A DNA stretch of 15,693 bases, taken from positions 1-15,693 of the forward strand of contig JAISLO010000037.1 of the NCBI GenBank assembly GCA_031290815.1, read 5' to 3'. Below are positions 6,614 through 14,712 of the stretch, piece after piece (the first letter of the stretch is position 1; each line of letters begins with the position of its first letter). The notes under the pieces were generated by a model. It was not told where the DNA came from, did not search any database, and saw only the letters and a list, made by a program, of their open reading frames with translations. This DNA comes from Synergistaceae bacterium. GTDB lineage: Bacteria > Synergistota > Synergistia > Synergistales > Synergistaceae. A program made the translations under genes and the position numbers.

Positions 6614-7453
6614 ATGTTCAGCATTAAGCGCGGACAAAGCAGCAGCATCATACCAGGGTTTGGCCTTTCAATTGGCATCACCCTCACCATGCTGAGCCTG
6701 CTTGTGCTCATCCCTCTGCTCTCGGTTTTGCTGACCCTTTCGGGCACGACATTTGAGGTATTCTGGAAAACCGTGACCGACACGCAGATTATCGCCACGT
6801 ATAAAGTGACATTCTCCTGCGCGCTCGCCGCGTCCCTTGTCAATTTGATTTTCGGGATCATGCTGGCCTGGGTTCTGGTGCGCTACGAGTTTCCGTGCAA
6901 ACGGATCCTCGACGGCCTGATCGAGCTGCCTTTCGCCCTGCCCACCGCTGTCGCCGGCATCACCCTGACGACACTGTACTCAGACAAGGGCTGGATTGGC
7001 TCGCTGTTTGACAAAATCGGCGTTAAAATCTCCTATACCACGACGGGCATCACCATAGCCATGATTTTTATAGGGATACCTTTTATCGTGCGCTGCATCC
7101 AGCCTGTGCTGGAAAAACTGGACAGGCAGTACGAGGAAGCGGCTTTTGTGTTGGGCGCTTCCCGCCCTAGGACTTTCTTCAAAGTTATTCTGCCGGAGAT
7201 CGTTCCAGCCGCTCTCTCGGGATTCGGTCTGGCCTTTGCCCGCTGCATCGGGGAGTATGGCAGCGTCGTGTTCATCGCGGGTAATATACCGTACAAGACG
7301 CAAATCACCCCTCTGATCATCATGAACAAGCTGGAGCAGTTCAATTACGCCGCCGCCACGTCCGTCGCGCTGGTCATGATTATCTTCGCTTTTGTGATTC
7401 TGTTTCTGATCAACTCGCTGCAAAGCTGGATCAGCCGGATCGCGAGGGGATAA
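6614..7453 (+). CDS. cysT: Sulfate ABC transporter permease CysT (CysU)
   Basis: This is one of two inner-membrane permeases of the sulfate importer. The 279-residue protein has about six hydrophobic segments. It shows the CysT pattern LPFALPTAVAGITLTTLYS, the EAA-loop EAAFVLGASRPRTFFKVILP that contacts the ATPase, and AFARCIGEYGSVVFIAGNIP shared by CysT and ModB permeases. The ATG at 6614 has GGGGGA about 10 nt upstream. The stop TAA at 7451-7453 sits inside a 57-nt duplicated segment that also carries the cysW start. The sulfate assignment follows from neighbours sbp, cysA, cysD and cysN; by itself the permease could be mistaken for a molybdate type. Confidence 0.92.
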   Translation: MFSIKRGQSSSIIPGFGLSIGITLTMLSLLVLIPLLSVLLTLSGTTFEVFWKTVTDTQIIATYKVTFSCALAASLVNLIFGIMLAWVLVRYEFPCKRILDGLIELPFALPTAVAGITLTTLYSDKGWIGSLFDKIGVKISYTTTGITIAMIFIGIPFIVRCIQPVLEKLDRQYEEAAFVLGASRPRTFFKVILPEIVPAALSGFGLAFARCIGEYGSVVFIAGNIPYKTQITPLIIMNKLEQFNYAAATSVALVMIIFAFVILFLINSLQSWISRIARG

Positions 7454-7533
7454 CAATATGCGGCGGGTAATTCTCAGCAAAGCGGGACCAGACGGACCGC
7501 GACGGGATAATAATATGCGGCCGTCAATTATCA
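7420..7533 (+). repeat. 57-nt imperfect tandem duplication across the cysT-cysW junction
   Basis: Unit 1 (7420-7476) and unit 2 (7477-7533) are directly adjacent and match at 47 of 57 positions by my count. Each unit contains the coding end of cysT, a GA(G/C)GGGATAA segment, and an ATGCGGC start for cysW. Because 57 nt is 19 codons, the two ATGs (7458 and 7515) share one frame. The Shine-Dalgarno GAGGGG of unit 1 is GACGGG in unit 2. The ten differences indicate the duplication is not recent. Confidence 0.85.
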
Positions 7534-8324
7534 AATGGACTTTGATCTCGCTGTGCGTTCTGTTCATCGTCATCATGCTGATTCTGCCTCTCGCCACGGT
7601 GATCGTGTACGCTCTGCGGCAAGGATGGGAGACATTCCGGGACGCGGTCTTGGACGAATACGCGGTCAAGGCGTTGAAGCTGACCCTTTTGTCGGCCGTC
7701 TTGGCGGTGTCAGTCAATACATTCTTCGGCCTGTTCGCGTCCTGGGCAATCACAAAATTTCATTTCAGGGGAAAACAGATCCTCACGACGCTGATTGACA
7801 TCCCTTTCTCCATATCTCCTGTGATCGGTGGACTCGTTTTTATACTGATATTCGGGCGTATCGGCTGGGCTTACCCGTTTCTGACGGCTCATGGCGTTAA
7901 AATAGTGTTCGCTGTGCCCGGGATCGTGCTGGCAACCATATTCGTGACCTTCCCGTTCGTTTCCCGCGAACTCATCCCGCTGATGCAGTCTCAGGGGAAA
8001 GAGGAAGAAGAGGCCGCTGCGCTCATGGGGGCGTCGGGCTTTCACATATATCGGAAGATCACGCTGCCGCACATCAAATGGGGGCTGTTATATGGGGTTA
8101 TCCTCTGCTCGGCGCGGGCGATAGGAGAATTTGGCGCTGTTTCAGTGGTGTCTGGGCATCTGAGGGGAAAAACCAACACGCTGCCGCTGCACGTTGAAAT
8201 TTTGTTCAACGAATTTAATTTGACCGCGGCCTGCGCCGTCTCATCCATATTGGTGTTTTTGGCGGTGGTGATCCTGATACTGCGAAACATCGCCGAATTT
8301 CGGGTAAAGAAGGAGACGCGCTGA
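7458..8324 (+). CDS. cysW: Sulfate ABC transporter permease CysW
   Basis: This is the second permease of the sulfate importer and the partner of CysT. From the ATG at 7458 it has 288 residues. Family marks are FGLFASWAITKFHFRGK, DIPFSISPVIGGLVFILIFG, the EAA-loop EAAALMGASGFHIYRKITLP and CSARAIGEFGAVSVVSGHL. The start is ambiguous because of the tandem duplication. ATG 7458 has GAGGGG 8 nt upstream and lies 4 nt after the cysT stop. ATG 7515 gives a 269-residue protein beginning MRPSIIKW, closer to the family N-terminus, but with a weaker ribosome site. The 19 extra residues (MRRVILSKAGPDGPRRDNN) are duplicated DNA read in frame, partly the old cysT tail in another frame, and are probably not functional. 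The stop is 1 nt before cysA. Confidence 0.91.
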   Translation: MRRVILSKAGPDGPRRDNNMRPSIIKWTLISLCVLFIVIMLILPLATVIVYALRQGWETFRDAVLDEYAVKALKLTLLSAVLAVSVNTFFGLFASWAITKFHFRGKQILTTLIDIPFSISPVIGGLVFILIFGRIGWAYPFLTAHGVKIVFAVPGIVLATIFVTFPFVSRELIPLMQSQGKEEEEAAALMGASGFHIYRKITLPHIKWGLLYGVILCSARAIGEFGAVSVVSGHLRGKTNTLPLHVEILFNEFNLTAACAVSSILVFLAVVILILRNIAEFRVKKETR

Positions 8325-8325
8325 C

Positions 8326-9384
8326 ATGTATGTGGAGTTGAAAAATATCAGTAAGCGCTTTGGCGATTTTCAGGCCTCGGACGATGTCTCCTTCGGGATA
8401 GAGAAAGGCAAGCTGGTTGGGCTTCTCGGACCATCCGGGAGCGGAAAGACGACTATTCTGCGCATGATAGCCGGGCTTGAACGCCCGGACTCCGGAGACA
8501 TATTCATCGATGGGGTTCGCGTCAACGACATGGAGGCGAGCAGCCGAGGCATCGGGTTTGTGTTTCAAAATTATGCGTTGTTCCGGTATATGACGGTGTT
8601 TGGCAATATCGCGTTCGGGCTCGAGGTGCAAAAACACGGCAAAAAATACATTAAAGAACGGGTCGGCGAACTCATCCGTCTCACCCAGCTAGAAGGCTTG
8701 GAAAAAAGGTACCCGCACCAGCTTTCGGGCGGGCAGAAACAGCGAGTCGCCTTTGCCCGAGCACTCGCCCCGAACCCTCACCTGCTTTTGCTCGACGAGC
8801 CGTTTGCGGCGATTGACGCGAAGGTGCGCAAGGAATTGCGCTCCTGGCTGAGGGAAACCATCGCCAAGGTGGGGATAACCAGTATTTTTGTCACGCACGA
8901 CCAAGACGAGGCCGTGGAGGTGGCTGACGAAATCATCATAACGAACAGAGGCCGCGTGGAGCAGATTGGCTCCCCCGCGCGGATTTACAAAAACCCTGCG
9001 ACTCCCTTTGCGGCGCAGTTCATCGGCGAATCCTCGGTTTTGGAGAACTACGCTTCCCTGCGCGGTTTTCATTATGTCGCAGGTTTTGACAAGGCCGTCA
9101 TACGTCCAGAGTTTATCGGGATTTTCAAACCGGGCAAGGAGCTTTACCCCAACGCCTCCGTGGAAGGCCGTGTGGAGGATATTTTATTTCGCGGCAATAT
9201 CTTGGAGGTGCGTTTAGATGTCGGCGGTTCGCGCATGACAGCATATCGCTCCTTGGAGGATCCGGAACTCCACGTAAATGAACGCGTCAGCGTACTTGTT
9301 TACAGGCTTTTTCTGTACAACCAAGAACAGGTGCGCCTGATCGAAAACGATGTGATCAGTGAGAAAGATTCCGTGTTCATTTAA
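8326..9384 (+). CDS. cysA: Sulfate/thiosulfate import ATP-binding protein CysA
   Basis: This is the ATPase that drives CysT/CysW. The 352-residue protein has Walker A GPSGSGKT at 35-42, the Q-loop FQNYALFRYMTVFGNIAFGL at 80-99 (the classic CysA ALFRHMTVF region), signature LSGGQKQR at 133-140, Walker B LLLLDEP at 153-159 and the switch His at 191 (THDQDEA). The D-loop reads AAIDAKV where GALDAKV is usual. The C-terminal part (about 240-352) is the regulatory TOBE-like domain, with RPEFIGIF where it begins. AAGGAGA precedes the ATG by about 10 nt. It follows cysW with one intervening base; 53 nt separate it from aprA. Confidence 0.94.
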   Translation: MYVELKNISKRFGDFQASDDVSFGIEKGKLVGLLGPSGSGKTTILRMIAGLERPDSGDIFIDGVRVNDMEASSRGIGFVFQNYALFRYMTVFGNIAFGLEVQKHGKKYIKERVGELIRLTQLEGLEKRYPHQLSGGQKQRVAFARALAPNPHLLLLDEPFAAIDAKVRKELRSWLRETIAKVGITSIFVTHDQDEAVEVADEIIITNRGRVEQIGSPARIYKNPATPFAAQFIGESSVLENYASLRGFHYVAGFDKAVIRPEFIGIFKPGKELYPNASVEGRVEDILFRGNILEVRLDVGGSRMTAYRSLEDPELHVNERVSVLVYRLFLYNQEQVRLIENDVISEKDSVFI

Positions 9385-9437
9385 GGACTCTGCCGAAATG
9401 ATATGACCTACGATTTCTCGGAAAGCGGGAATGCCAC

Positions 9438-11120
9438 ATGGGCGGAAGACAACTGACAGTTAAACGGCTCTCCGCGGATTTTCTGATCATAGGCGGAGGG
9501 ACGGCGGGATGCGGCGCGGCGCTCTCTTTTTGTGGGGTTTCCGGCGGGAGCGTGCTGATCATCGAAAAGGCGAATATCGAGCGCAGCGGATGCCTCGCTG
9601 CCGGGGTAAACGCTCTGAACGCCTATATACTTCCAGGACAGACGCCAGAGGATTATGCCGACTACGTCCGGCGCGACGCGGAGTACATCATCCGGGAGGA
9701 TTTGGTTCTGACGATGGCCGAAGGGCTGAATCGCGCCGCTCGCCGCCTCGAAGAACTGGGGCTCACGATTTTAAAGGATGCGGACGGAAATTACGCGGCG
9801 CGGGGGAAGCGCAACATCAAGATAAACGGCGAGAATATCAAGCCTCTCCTCGCCGGTGCGGTGCGGAAGGCTCCTAGGATTGCCGTTCTGGAGAGGGCTG
9901 CCGCGATCGGATATATCGTCCGAGACGGCAGGGTTCTGGGAGTTTACGCCATCGGAACCGACGAGCCCGTTTTGTATGCCGTGAGAGCAAAAGCGGTGCT
10001 GTGCGCAACGGGCGGCGCGGCCGGACTGTACAGGCCAAACAATCCGGGATTTTCGCGGCACAAAATGTGGTATCCACCCTTTAACACGGGGGCCGGATAC
10101 GCGATGGGAATACGGGCCGGCGCGGAGATGACCACTTTTGAAATGCGCTTTATCGCGCTGCGGTGCAAGGACACCATTGCGCCGACCGGGACGCTTGCGC
10201 AGGGCGTGGGCGCGAAACAGGTCAACGCACTAGGCGAGGCCTACGAAGAAAAATACGGCGTTACGACTTCCCAGCGAGTCCACGGCACGGCGCGGGAAAA
10301 CGCGGAGGGACGCGGGCCGTGTTATCTGCGCACCGTCGGAATCACGCCTGATCAGGATGAGGAATTGTACCGCGCATATCTCAACATGTCTCCGAGCCAG
10401 ACTCTGAAATGGATTGAGAGCGGGCTTGCGCCAAGCGCGCAAAACGTGGAGATCGAGGGGACGGAGCCTTATATCGTCGGCGGGCATACCGCCAGCGGCT
10501 ATTGGGTGGACACGGACAGGGAAACTACGATCGGGCGCCTGTTCGCGGCCGGCGACGTGGCCGGCGGCTGTCCGCAAAAATATGTCACCGGCGCGCTTGC
10601 GGAGGGCGAAATCGCGGCAAGATCCGCTTTGAAATATATGCACGACGCATGGCCCTCATTGAGCGCGGCGGAAACTGACGCGCTGCGGCACGGACTGGAG
10701 GAGATCTTGAACCGAGCGCCGGCCGCCGATACGGAGGATTCTCTGGAAGCCGAAATGCAGGCCGTGATGGACGAATATGCCGGCGGCATAGGCGCCGGGT
10801 ACGCCTTTTCGGAAGCCAGTCTCGCAGCAGCGGCGCGAAAAATCAGGGACATCGAATCTCGGAGCGAAAAACTCGCGGCGAAAGATATGCGGGAGCTTGT
10901 TTACATTTTTGAACTCCGCGACAGATTGACTGTCTGCGCATCCGTCATCGCTCAACTGGCCGCGCGGCGCGAAACGCGCTGGCACAGCTTCGCCGAAAAT
11001 ACCGACTATCCGGAAAAAAGCGGGCAGTGGCTGAAATTCGTCAATTCGCGGCTTGAAAACGGCGAAATCAGGATCATCTTACGCGATTTGGTAAAACGAG
11101 GCGATCGATATGAGCATTGA
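9438..11120 (+). CDS. aprA: AprA-like APS reductase flavoprotein subunit (assimilatory context)
   Basis: This is probably the catalytic subunit that reduces adenylyl sulfate (APS) to sulfite and AMP using FAD, with electrons from the ferredoxin encoded next. The 560-residue protein has the FAD dinucleotide fold DFLIIGGGTAGCGAAL at 14-29 and a family-wide AGDVAGG at 371-377. GGHTASGYWVD at 348-358 and PQKYVTGALAEGEIAA after it are specific to AprA rather than to fumarate reductase. R242 (in LRCKD) and H350 are at the places where AprA has its substrate Arg and His; that mapping is from memory. It is shorter than dissimilatory AprA (over 600 residues). The start ATG has only a weak ribosome site. 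It overlaps aprB by 11 bp. The context (sulfate importer, CysD, CysN) indicates an assimilatory role. Misannotation as a fumarate or succinate dehydrogenase is likely. Confidence 0.85.
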   Translation: MGGRQLTVKRLSADFLIIGGGTAGCGAALSFCGVSGGSVLIIEKANIERSGCLAAGVNALNAYILPGQTPEDYADYVRRDAEYIIREDLVLTMAEGLNRAARRLEELGLTILKDADGNYAARGKRNIKINGENIKPLLAGAVRKAPRIAVLERAAAIGYIVRDGRVLGVYAIGTDEPVLYAVRAKAVLCATGGAAGLYRPNNPGFSRHKMWYPPFNTGAGYAMGIRAGAEMTTFEMRFIALRCKDTIAPTGTLAQGVGAKQVNALGEAYEEKYGVTTSQRVHGTARENAEGRGPCYLRTVGITPDQDEELYRAYLNMSPSQTLKWIESGLAPSAQNVEIEGTEPYIVGGHTASGYWVDTDRETTIGRLFAAGDVAGGCPQKYVTGALAEGEIAARSALKYMHDAWPSLSAAETDALRHGLEEILNRAPAADTEDSLEAEMQAVMDEYAGGIGAGYAFSEASLAAAARKIRDIESRSEKLAAKDMRELVYIFELRDRLTVCASVIAQLAARRETRWHSFAENTDYPEKSGQWLKFVNSRLENGEIRIILRDLVKRGDRYEH

Positions 11121-11421
11121 GATTCTGACGGAAAAATGCACGGGCTGCGGCGCTTGTGCCCGCGTCTGTCCCGGAAGCCTCATCAAAACGGGCGAGCGGG
11201 GCGTTTTTATCGAACGCCCCGAACGCTGCTGGGGCTGCGCCTCCTGCCTGAAGGAATGCCCTGCGGAGGCAATACTGCTGTATCTCGGCGCGGACATAGG
11301 AGGACTCGGAGGGAGGATGTCCGTCCGGCGAGAGGGGACGCGGCTCCGCTGGCGCGTCGAGAAACCGGATGGAACGGCACGGACGATTACGACGGACGCT
11401 AAGCAGTCAAACAGGTATTAG
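11110..11421 (+). CDS. aprB: AprB-like 4Fe-4S ferredoxin subunit of APS reductase
   Basis: This 103-residue protein carries two cysteine motifs, CTGCGACARVCP (10-21) and CWGCASCLKECP (40-51), enough for two [4Fe-4S] clusters. After them, LGADIGGLGGRMSVRREG then LRWRVEKPDGTARTI resembles the small beta-sheet of AprB that packs on AprA. The long C-terminal tail that wraps around AprA in dissimilatory enzymes is missing. Its job is presumably to pass electrons to the AprA FAD. The ATG lies inside the end of aprA with GAGG 8 nt upstream, so the two are probably translated together. cysD begins 11 nt later. An ordinary ferredoxin is possible, but the position argues for AprB. Confidence 0.85.
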   Translation: MSIEILTEKCTGCGACARVCPGSLIKTGERGVFIERPERCWGCASCLKECPAEAILLYLGADIGGLGGRMSVRREGTRLRWRVEKPDGTARTITTDAKQSNRY

Positions 11422-11432
11422 GGGGCGCTAAA

Positions 11433-12323
11433 GTGACTCATTTGGACGAATTGGAAGCGGAGGCTATTTATATTTTCAGGGAGGTCGCGGCGGAGTGCGA
11501 GCGCCCGGTGATGCTTTATTCCATAGGCAAGGACAGCTCGGTCATGCTTCACCTGGCCCTGAGGGCATTTTTTCCTGAGAAGCCGCCGTTCCCGCTGCTG
11601 CATATCGACACGGGCTGGAAGTTCCGGGACATGATCGAGTTCCGGGACAGAAAGGCGGCGGAGCTTGGCTTGAACATGCTTGTCTATAAAAATGAGGAAG
11701 CGGCGGCGCGGGGAATCAACCCTTTCGACCACGGCGCGGCGTACACCGACCTCATGAAAACGCAGGCGCTTCGCGACGCGCTCACGAAGCATAATTTCAC
11801 CGCGGCCTTCGGCGGCGGGCGGCGTGACGAGGAAAAATCCCGCGCCAAGGAGCGCGTTTTTTCCTTCCGCAACGAAAATCACGCCTGGGAGCCGAAAAAC
11901 CAGCGGCCCGAGATGTGGAAGCTGTACAACACCATAATCAACAAAGGCGAGAGCATCCGCGTTTTCCCGATCTCCAACTGGACGGAGCATGACATCTGGC
12001 AATACGTGAGGCGCGAGGGCATTGACATCGTGCCGCTGTATTTCGCTCGTGAGCGCCCGGTCGTCAGGCGTGACGGCAACATCATAATGCTCGACGACGA
12101 GCGGATCAAACTGCGTCCCGGAGAGAGCGCCGAAAGATTGCGCGTCCGATTTAGAACGCTTGGCTGTTATCCGTTGACAGGCGGCTATGAATCGGACGCC
12201 GACACGCTCGACGCGGTGATCGAAGAAACGCTGGCCGCGGCGACGAGCGAGCGCACAAGCCGGGTAATTGACAATGAGGCTGCTGGCAGCATGGAACGGC
12301 GCAAGCGGGAGGGGTATTTTTAA
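11433..12323 (+). CDS. cysD: Sulfate adenylyltransferase subunit 2 (CysD), GTG start
   Basis: This is the small, catalytic subunit of ATP sulfurylase, which makes APS from ATP and sulfate. The 296-residue product is of family length. The PP-loop is SIGKDS at 30-35, followed by PLLHIDTGWKFRDMIEFRD and later AFGGGRRDEEKSRAKERVFSFR, all characteristic of CysD. Near the C-terminus LGCYPLTGGYES and the basic tail ERRKREGYF match the family ending. The GTG at 11433 has GGGGGCG about 7 nt upstream and gives the expected HLDELEAEAIYI start. The stop abuts the cysN start with no gap, consistent with CysD and CysN forming one complex. Confidence 0.95.
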   Translation: MTHLDELEAEAIYIFREVAAECERPVMLYSIGKDSSVMLHLALRAFFPEKPPFPLLHIDTGWKFRDMIEFRDRKAAELGLNMLVYKNEEAAARGINPFDHGAAYTDLMKTQALRDALTKHNFTAAFGGGRRDEEKSRAKERVFSFRNENHAWEPKNQRPEMWKLYNTIINKGESIRVFPISNWTEHDIWQYVRREGIDIVPLYFARERPVVRRDGNIIMLDDERIKLRPGESAERLRVRFRTLGCYPLTGGYESDADTLDAVIEETLAAATSERTSRVIDNEAAGSMERRKREGYF

Positions 12324-13925
12324 GTGAACGGGCTTTTGAAATTCATCACCTGCGGCAGCGTGGACGACGGCAAATCCACGCTGATCGGACATATCCTGTA
12401 CGACGCCAAGCTGCTCTACGCCGACCAGGAACAGGCGCTCATCCTGGACAGCCAGGTGGGCAGCCGAGGAGGTAAAATCGATTATTCCCTGCTTTTGGAC
12501 GGTCTGATGGCCGAGCGGGAGCAGGGGATCACGATTGATGTAGCATACCGCTATTTTACGACAAGCGCGCGCGGTTTTATCGTTGCCGACACGCCGGGGC
12601 ACGAGGAATACACGCGCAATATGGCGGTCGGCGCTTCTTTCGCGGATCTGGCGGTGATTCTGGTGGACGCCTCGCGAGGGGTGCTCGCGCAAACGCGCCG
12701 GCACGCCAGGATATGCGCGCTGATGGGGATCCGGCGCTTTGTGTTCGCCGTCAATAAAATGGATCTGATCGGTTTTGACAAAGCGGCGTTTGACGCGATA
12801 GAGCTCGACATCACGCGGCTTTCCGCAGAGCTTGGACTGCGTCATGTTACGGTCATCCCTCTTTCGGCGACCGAAGGGGACAATGTGACGAAACAGTCAG
12901 ACCGAATCCCGTGGCATAAAGGGCCTGCCCTGCTGCCATTTCTGGAGACGACGGACATATCGCCGGACGCGCCGGAACAGGGTTTTTATATGCCAGTGCA
13001 GCGCGTCTGCCGCCCAGACAGCACATTTCGCGGATTTCAGGGACAGATCGAGAGCGGAAATATTCGCGTCGGGGATGCGATCACGGCATTGCCCAGCGGC
13101 GAGGGCGCGATCGTGAAGAGCGTCATCATAGCCGGACGCGAGGCGGAGGCCGCCGAAAAAGGCCAGCCGGTGACGCTGCGGCTCGACCGCGAGGTGGACG
13201 TGTCGCGCGGCTGTGTGCTGGAAAAGGATTCGGGGATTCGCGTCGCAAAGTCATTTTCCGCAAGCCTGTTATGGATGGACGACGCGCCGCTGGTCACAGG
13301 CGGGGAATATTGGCTCAAAATCGGATCGAAACTTCTGCCGGCCACAGTGACGGCAATCCGGCACAAGGTTGACGTGAACACCGGGGAGCATGTGACAGCA
13401 TCCGCGCTCCTGAAAAACGAGATCGCGCTTTGCGATGTCACGATGGCGCGAGCGGCGGCAATTGACGCGTTCGGCGCTCACAAAACGCTAGGCGAGCTGA
13501 TCCTGATAGACAGGGTAAGCCACGCGACTTCGGCGTGCGGAGTCGTGGAGGGCGTTGACACGGAGAAATCCGGTGCGGTTTTTGACGACGGGACGCGGCA
13601 AGTTGCGCTGGAGCTTTTTGATATATTTTATTACCGTCCAGACCTGCACACGATAGTCCGCAAGAGCCACGAAAGGATCGTTTACCGCGTAGGGGATGAT
13701 CTGCCGCTAGTGTGCGCAGGCTATAGTTATCCCGAAAATTTTGACGTAAAACTGGATGACGCTGTGCTAAAGGTCCGCCGTGGCAAATTCACCGGTTTCG
13801 GTCCTCGCGAGGAGGAAGTCGATCTTCTCAACGAACGCGGTTTCGGGTTGAACGGGAATACGTTGGAGCCGTATGAAAAATACCGTTCCATCGCCTTTGA
13901 GGATGGGGATTTTTACGAGATTTAG
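12324..13925 (+). CDS. cysN: Sulfate adenylyltransferase subunit 1 (CysN), GTPase, with a long C-terminal extension
   Basis: This is the EF-Tu-like GTPase subunit of ATP sulfurylase; GTP hydrolysis drives APS synthesis by CysD. The 533-residue protein has the P-loop GSVDDGKS at 11-18, AEREQGITIDVAYRYF at 63-78, DTPGH at 89-93 and NKMD at 144-147. Beta-barrel domains follow, ending near LILIDRVSHATSACGVVEG, about residues 390-410. About 120 residues then remain, more than twice the tail expected in a plain CysN such as that of E. coli, and they show no P-loop, so this is not an APS kinase fusion. The tail contains YSYPENFDVKLDD and KFTGFGPREEEV; I do not recognise it. The GTG start follows directly on the cysD stop, with GGAGGGG upstream. 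It is the last gene of the sulfur operon. Confidence 0.93.
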   Translation: MNGLLKFITCGSVDDGKSTLIGHILYDAKLLYADQEQALILDSQVGSRGGKIDYSLLLDGLMAEREQGITIDVAYRYFTTSARGFIVADTPGHEEYTRNMAVGASFADLAVILVDASRGVLAQTRRHARICALMGIRRFVFAVNKMDLIGFDKAAFDAIELDITRLSAELGLRHVTVIPLSATEGDNVTKQSDRIPWHKGPALLPFLETTDISPDAPEQGFYMPVQRVCRPDSTFRGFQGQIESGNIRVGDAITALPSGEGAIVKSVIIAGREAEAAEKGQPVTLRLDREVDVSRGCVLEKDSGIRVAKSFSASLLWMDDAPLVTGGEYWLKIGSKLLPATVTAIRHKVDVNTGEHVTASALLKNEIALCDVTMARAAAIDAFGAHKTLGELILIDRVSHATSACGVVEGVDTEKSGAVFDDGTRQVALELFDIFYYRPDLHTIVRKSHERIVYRVGDDLPLVCAGYSYPENFDVKLDDAVLKVRRGKFTGFGPREEEVDLLNERGFGLNGNTLEPYEKYRSIAFEDGDFYEI

Positions 13926-13941
13926 CAGCCTTCCGTCTCGC

Positions 13942-13987
13942 AAGCGCGGGCCGCAACAGTATAAGGACAGGTGATAACGCCGCGCTT
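13942..13987. terminator. Possible stem-loop between convergent cysN and the macro-domain gene
   Basis: AAGCGCGG (13942-13949) is the exact complement of CCGCGCTT (13980-13987) across a 30-nt loop, starting 17 nt after the cysN stop. It lies between convergent genes and could slow transcription from either side, but neither strand has a clear U-tract and the loop is long. No better terminator is visible here. Confidence 0.3.
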
Positions 13988-14012
13988 AATAATTGCGATG
14001 GTGTTCACAATA

Positions 14013-14609
14013 TTATCTTATAAGATCTAAATGTATCCTTTCTGCTGCAAGAAGATCATTTGGGAAGGTGATATTTTTATTTATAATTGAATCATAGGCA
14101 TACTTCATTTGTATCGCACAGTTTTCTGGCGTAATTCTTCCCGTGAGCGTGCCAAGACCTGGACATAAGACGCTTGAAATTTTATCTTTATCGCTGCTCT
14201 GATTGAATTTGATAATCCCAATCAAACCGGCTCTAAACGCCAGATATGCATTCGCTGTTTTTGATACGTCCTCAGGAACGCGCATTGTTGGGCATGATAT
14301 TAAGTATTTTATTGTTGTGTCTCCAGTTTCAATTATTGTCGCCATACCTACGGGCAATTCTCCAAAAAATTCATTGCGAATTTTATTCTGTAATTGTTTT
14401 TGCAGATCCCAGCCAAAATATTCTGAATAATATCTGTCAATGCCGCCATCCATAAAGCCAAATGAGTTCCCCGGACTAATAATCGCATCATCTTTGATAT
14501 TGAATATGTTGCCGCAAGATATGAAAACATCACTACAGGCAGAAAATATCCTTTCCCATTCATGAACTATTTCATTATTCGTATCTCGTAAGTATATTTT
14601 AAGTTTCAT
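14013..14609 (-). CDS. Macro-domain protein (putative ADP-ribose binding or processing)
   Basis: This 198-residue protein is essentially one macro domain. GNIFNIKDDAIISPGNSFGF (33-52), with MDGGID (53-58) next, matches the family pattern G-D-I, strand, N-x-x-N, glycine-rich loop, with SPGNS in place of the usual N-A-A-N. ELPVGMATIIETGD (84-97), CPTMRVPEDVSKTANAYLAF (106-125) and CPGLGTLTGRI (149-159) correspond to later strands and the phosphate-binding loop. Macro domains bind or hydrolyse ADP-ribose derivatives; which reaction applies here is unknown. I chose the ATG at 14609: GGGGGA lies just upstream, and the in-frame start at 14654 would fall inside the -10 element of the predicted promoter. 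The gene is much more AT-rich than the sulfur operon, suggesting recent acquisition. Confidence 0.8.
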   Translation of the reverse strand: MKLKIYLRDTNNEIVHEWERIFSACSDVFISCGNIFNIKDDAIISPGNSFGFMDGGIDRYYSEYFGWDLQKQLQNKIRNEFFGELPVGMATIIETGDTTIKYLISCPTMRVPEDVSKTANAYLAFRAGLIGIIKFNQSSDKDKISSVLCPGLGTLTGRITPENCAIQMKYAYDSIINKNITFPNDLLAAERIHLDLIR

Positions 14610-14644
14610 GCCAATCCCCCGTTTTTCAGGTAAGTATATTTTAT

Positions 14645-14672
14645 ATTTTAGCATAAAGATTTACATTATCAA
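14645..14672 (-). promoter_or_regulatory. Predicted promoter of the macro-domain gene
   Basis: On the minus strand TTGATA (-35, 14672-14667), 16 nt, then TAAAAT (-10, 14650-14645) preceded by TGC, an extended -10. Transcription would start near 14638, about 29 nt before the ATG at 14609, so this gene is probably expressed on its own. Confidence 0.55.
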
Positions 14673-14712
14673 TTTATTTATATGAGATCTTTAGCGATTT
14701 TAACCCGTATTG

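Noticed and set aside
14610..14654. Longer macro-domain protein starting at 14654
   Set aside because: The extra N-terminus would begin within the predicted -10 element, while the ATG at 14609 has a GGGGGA site and begins at the macro fold.
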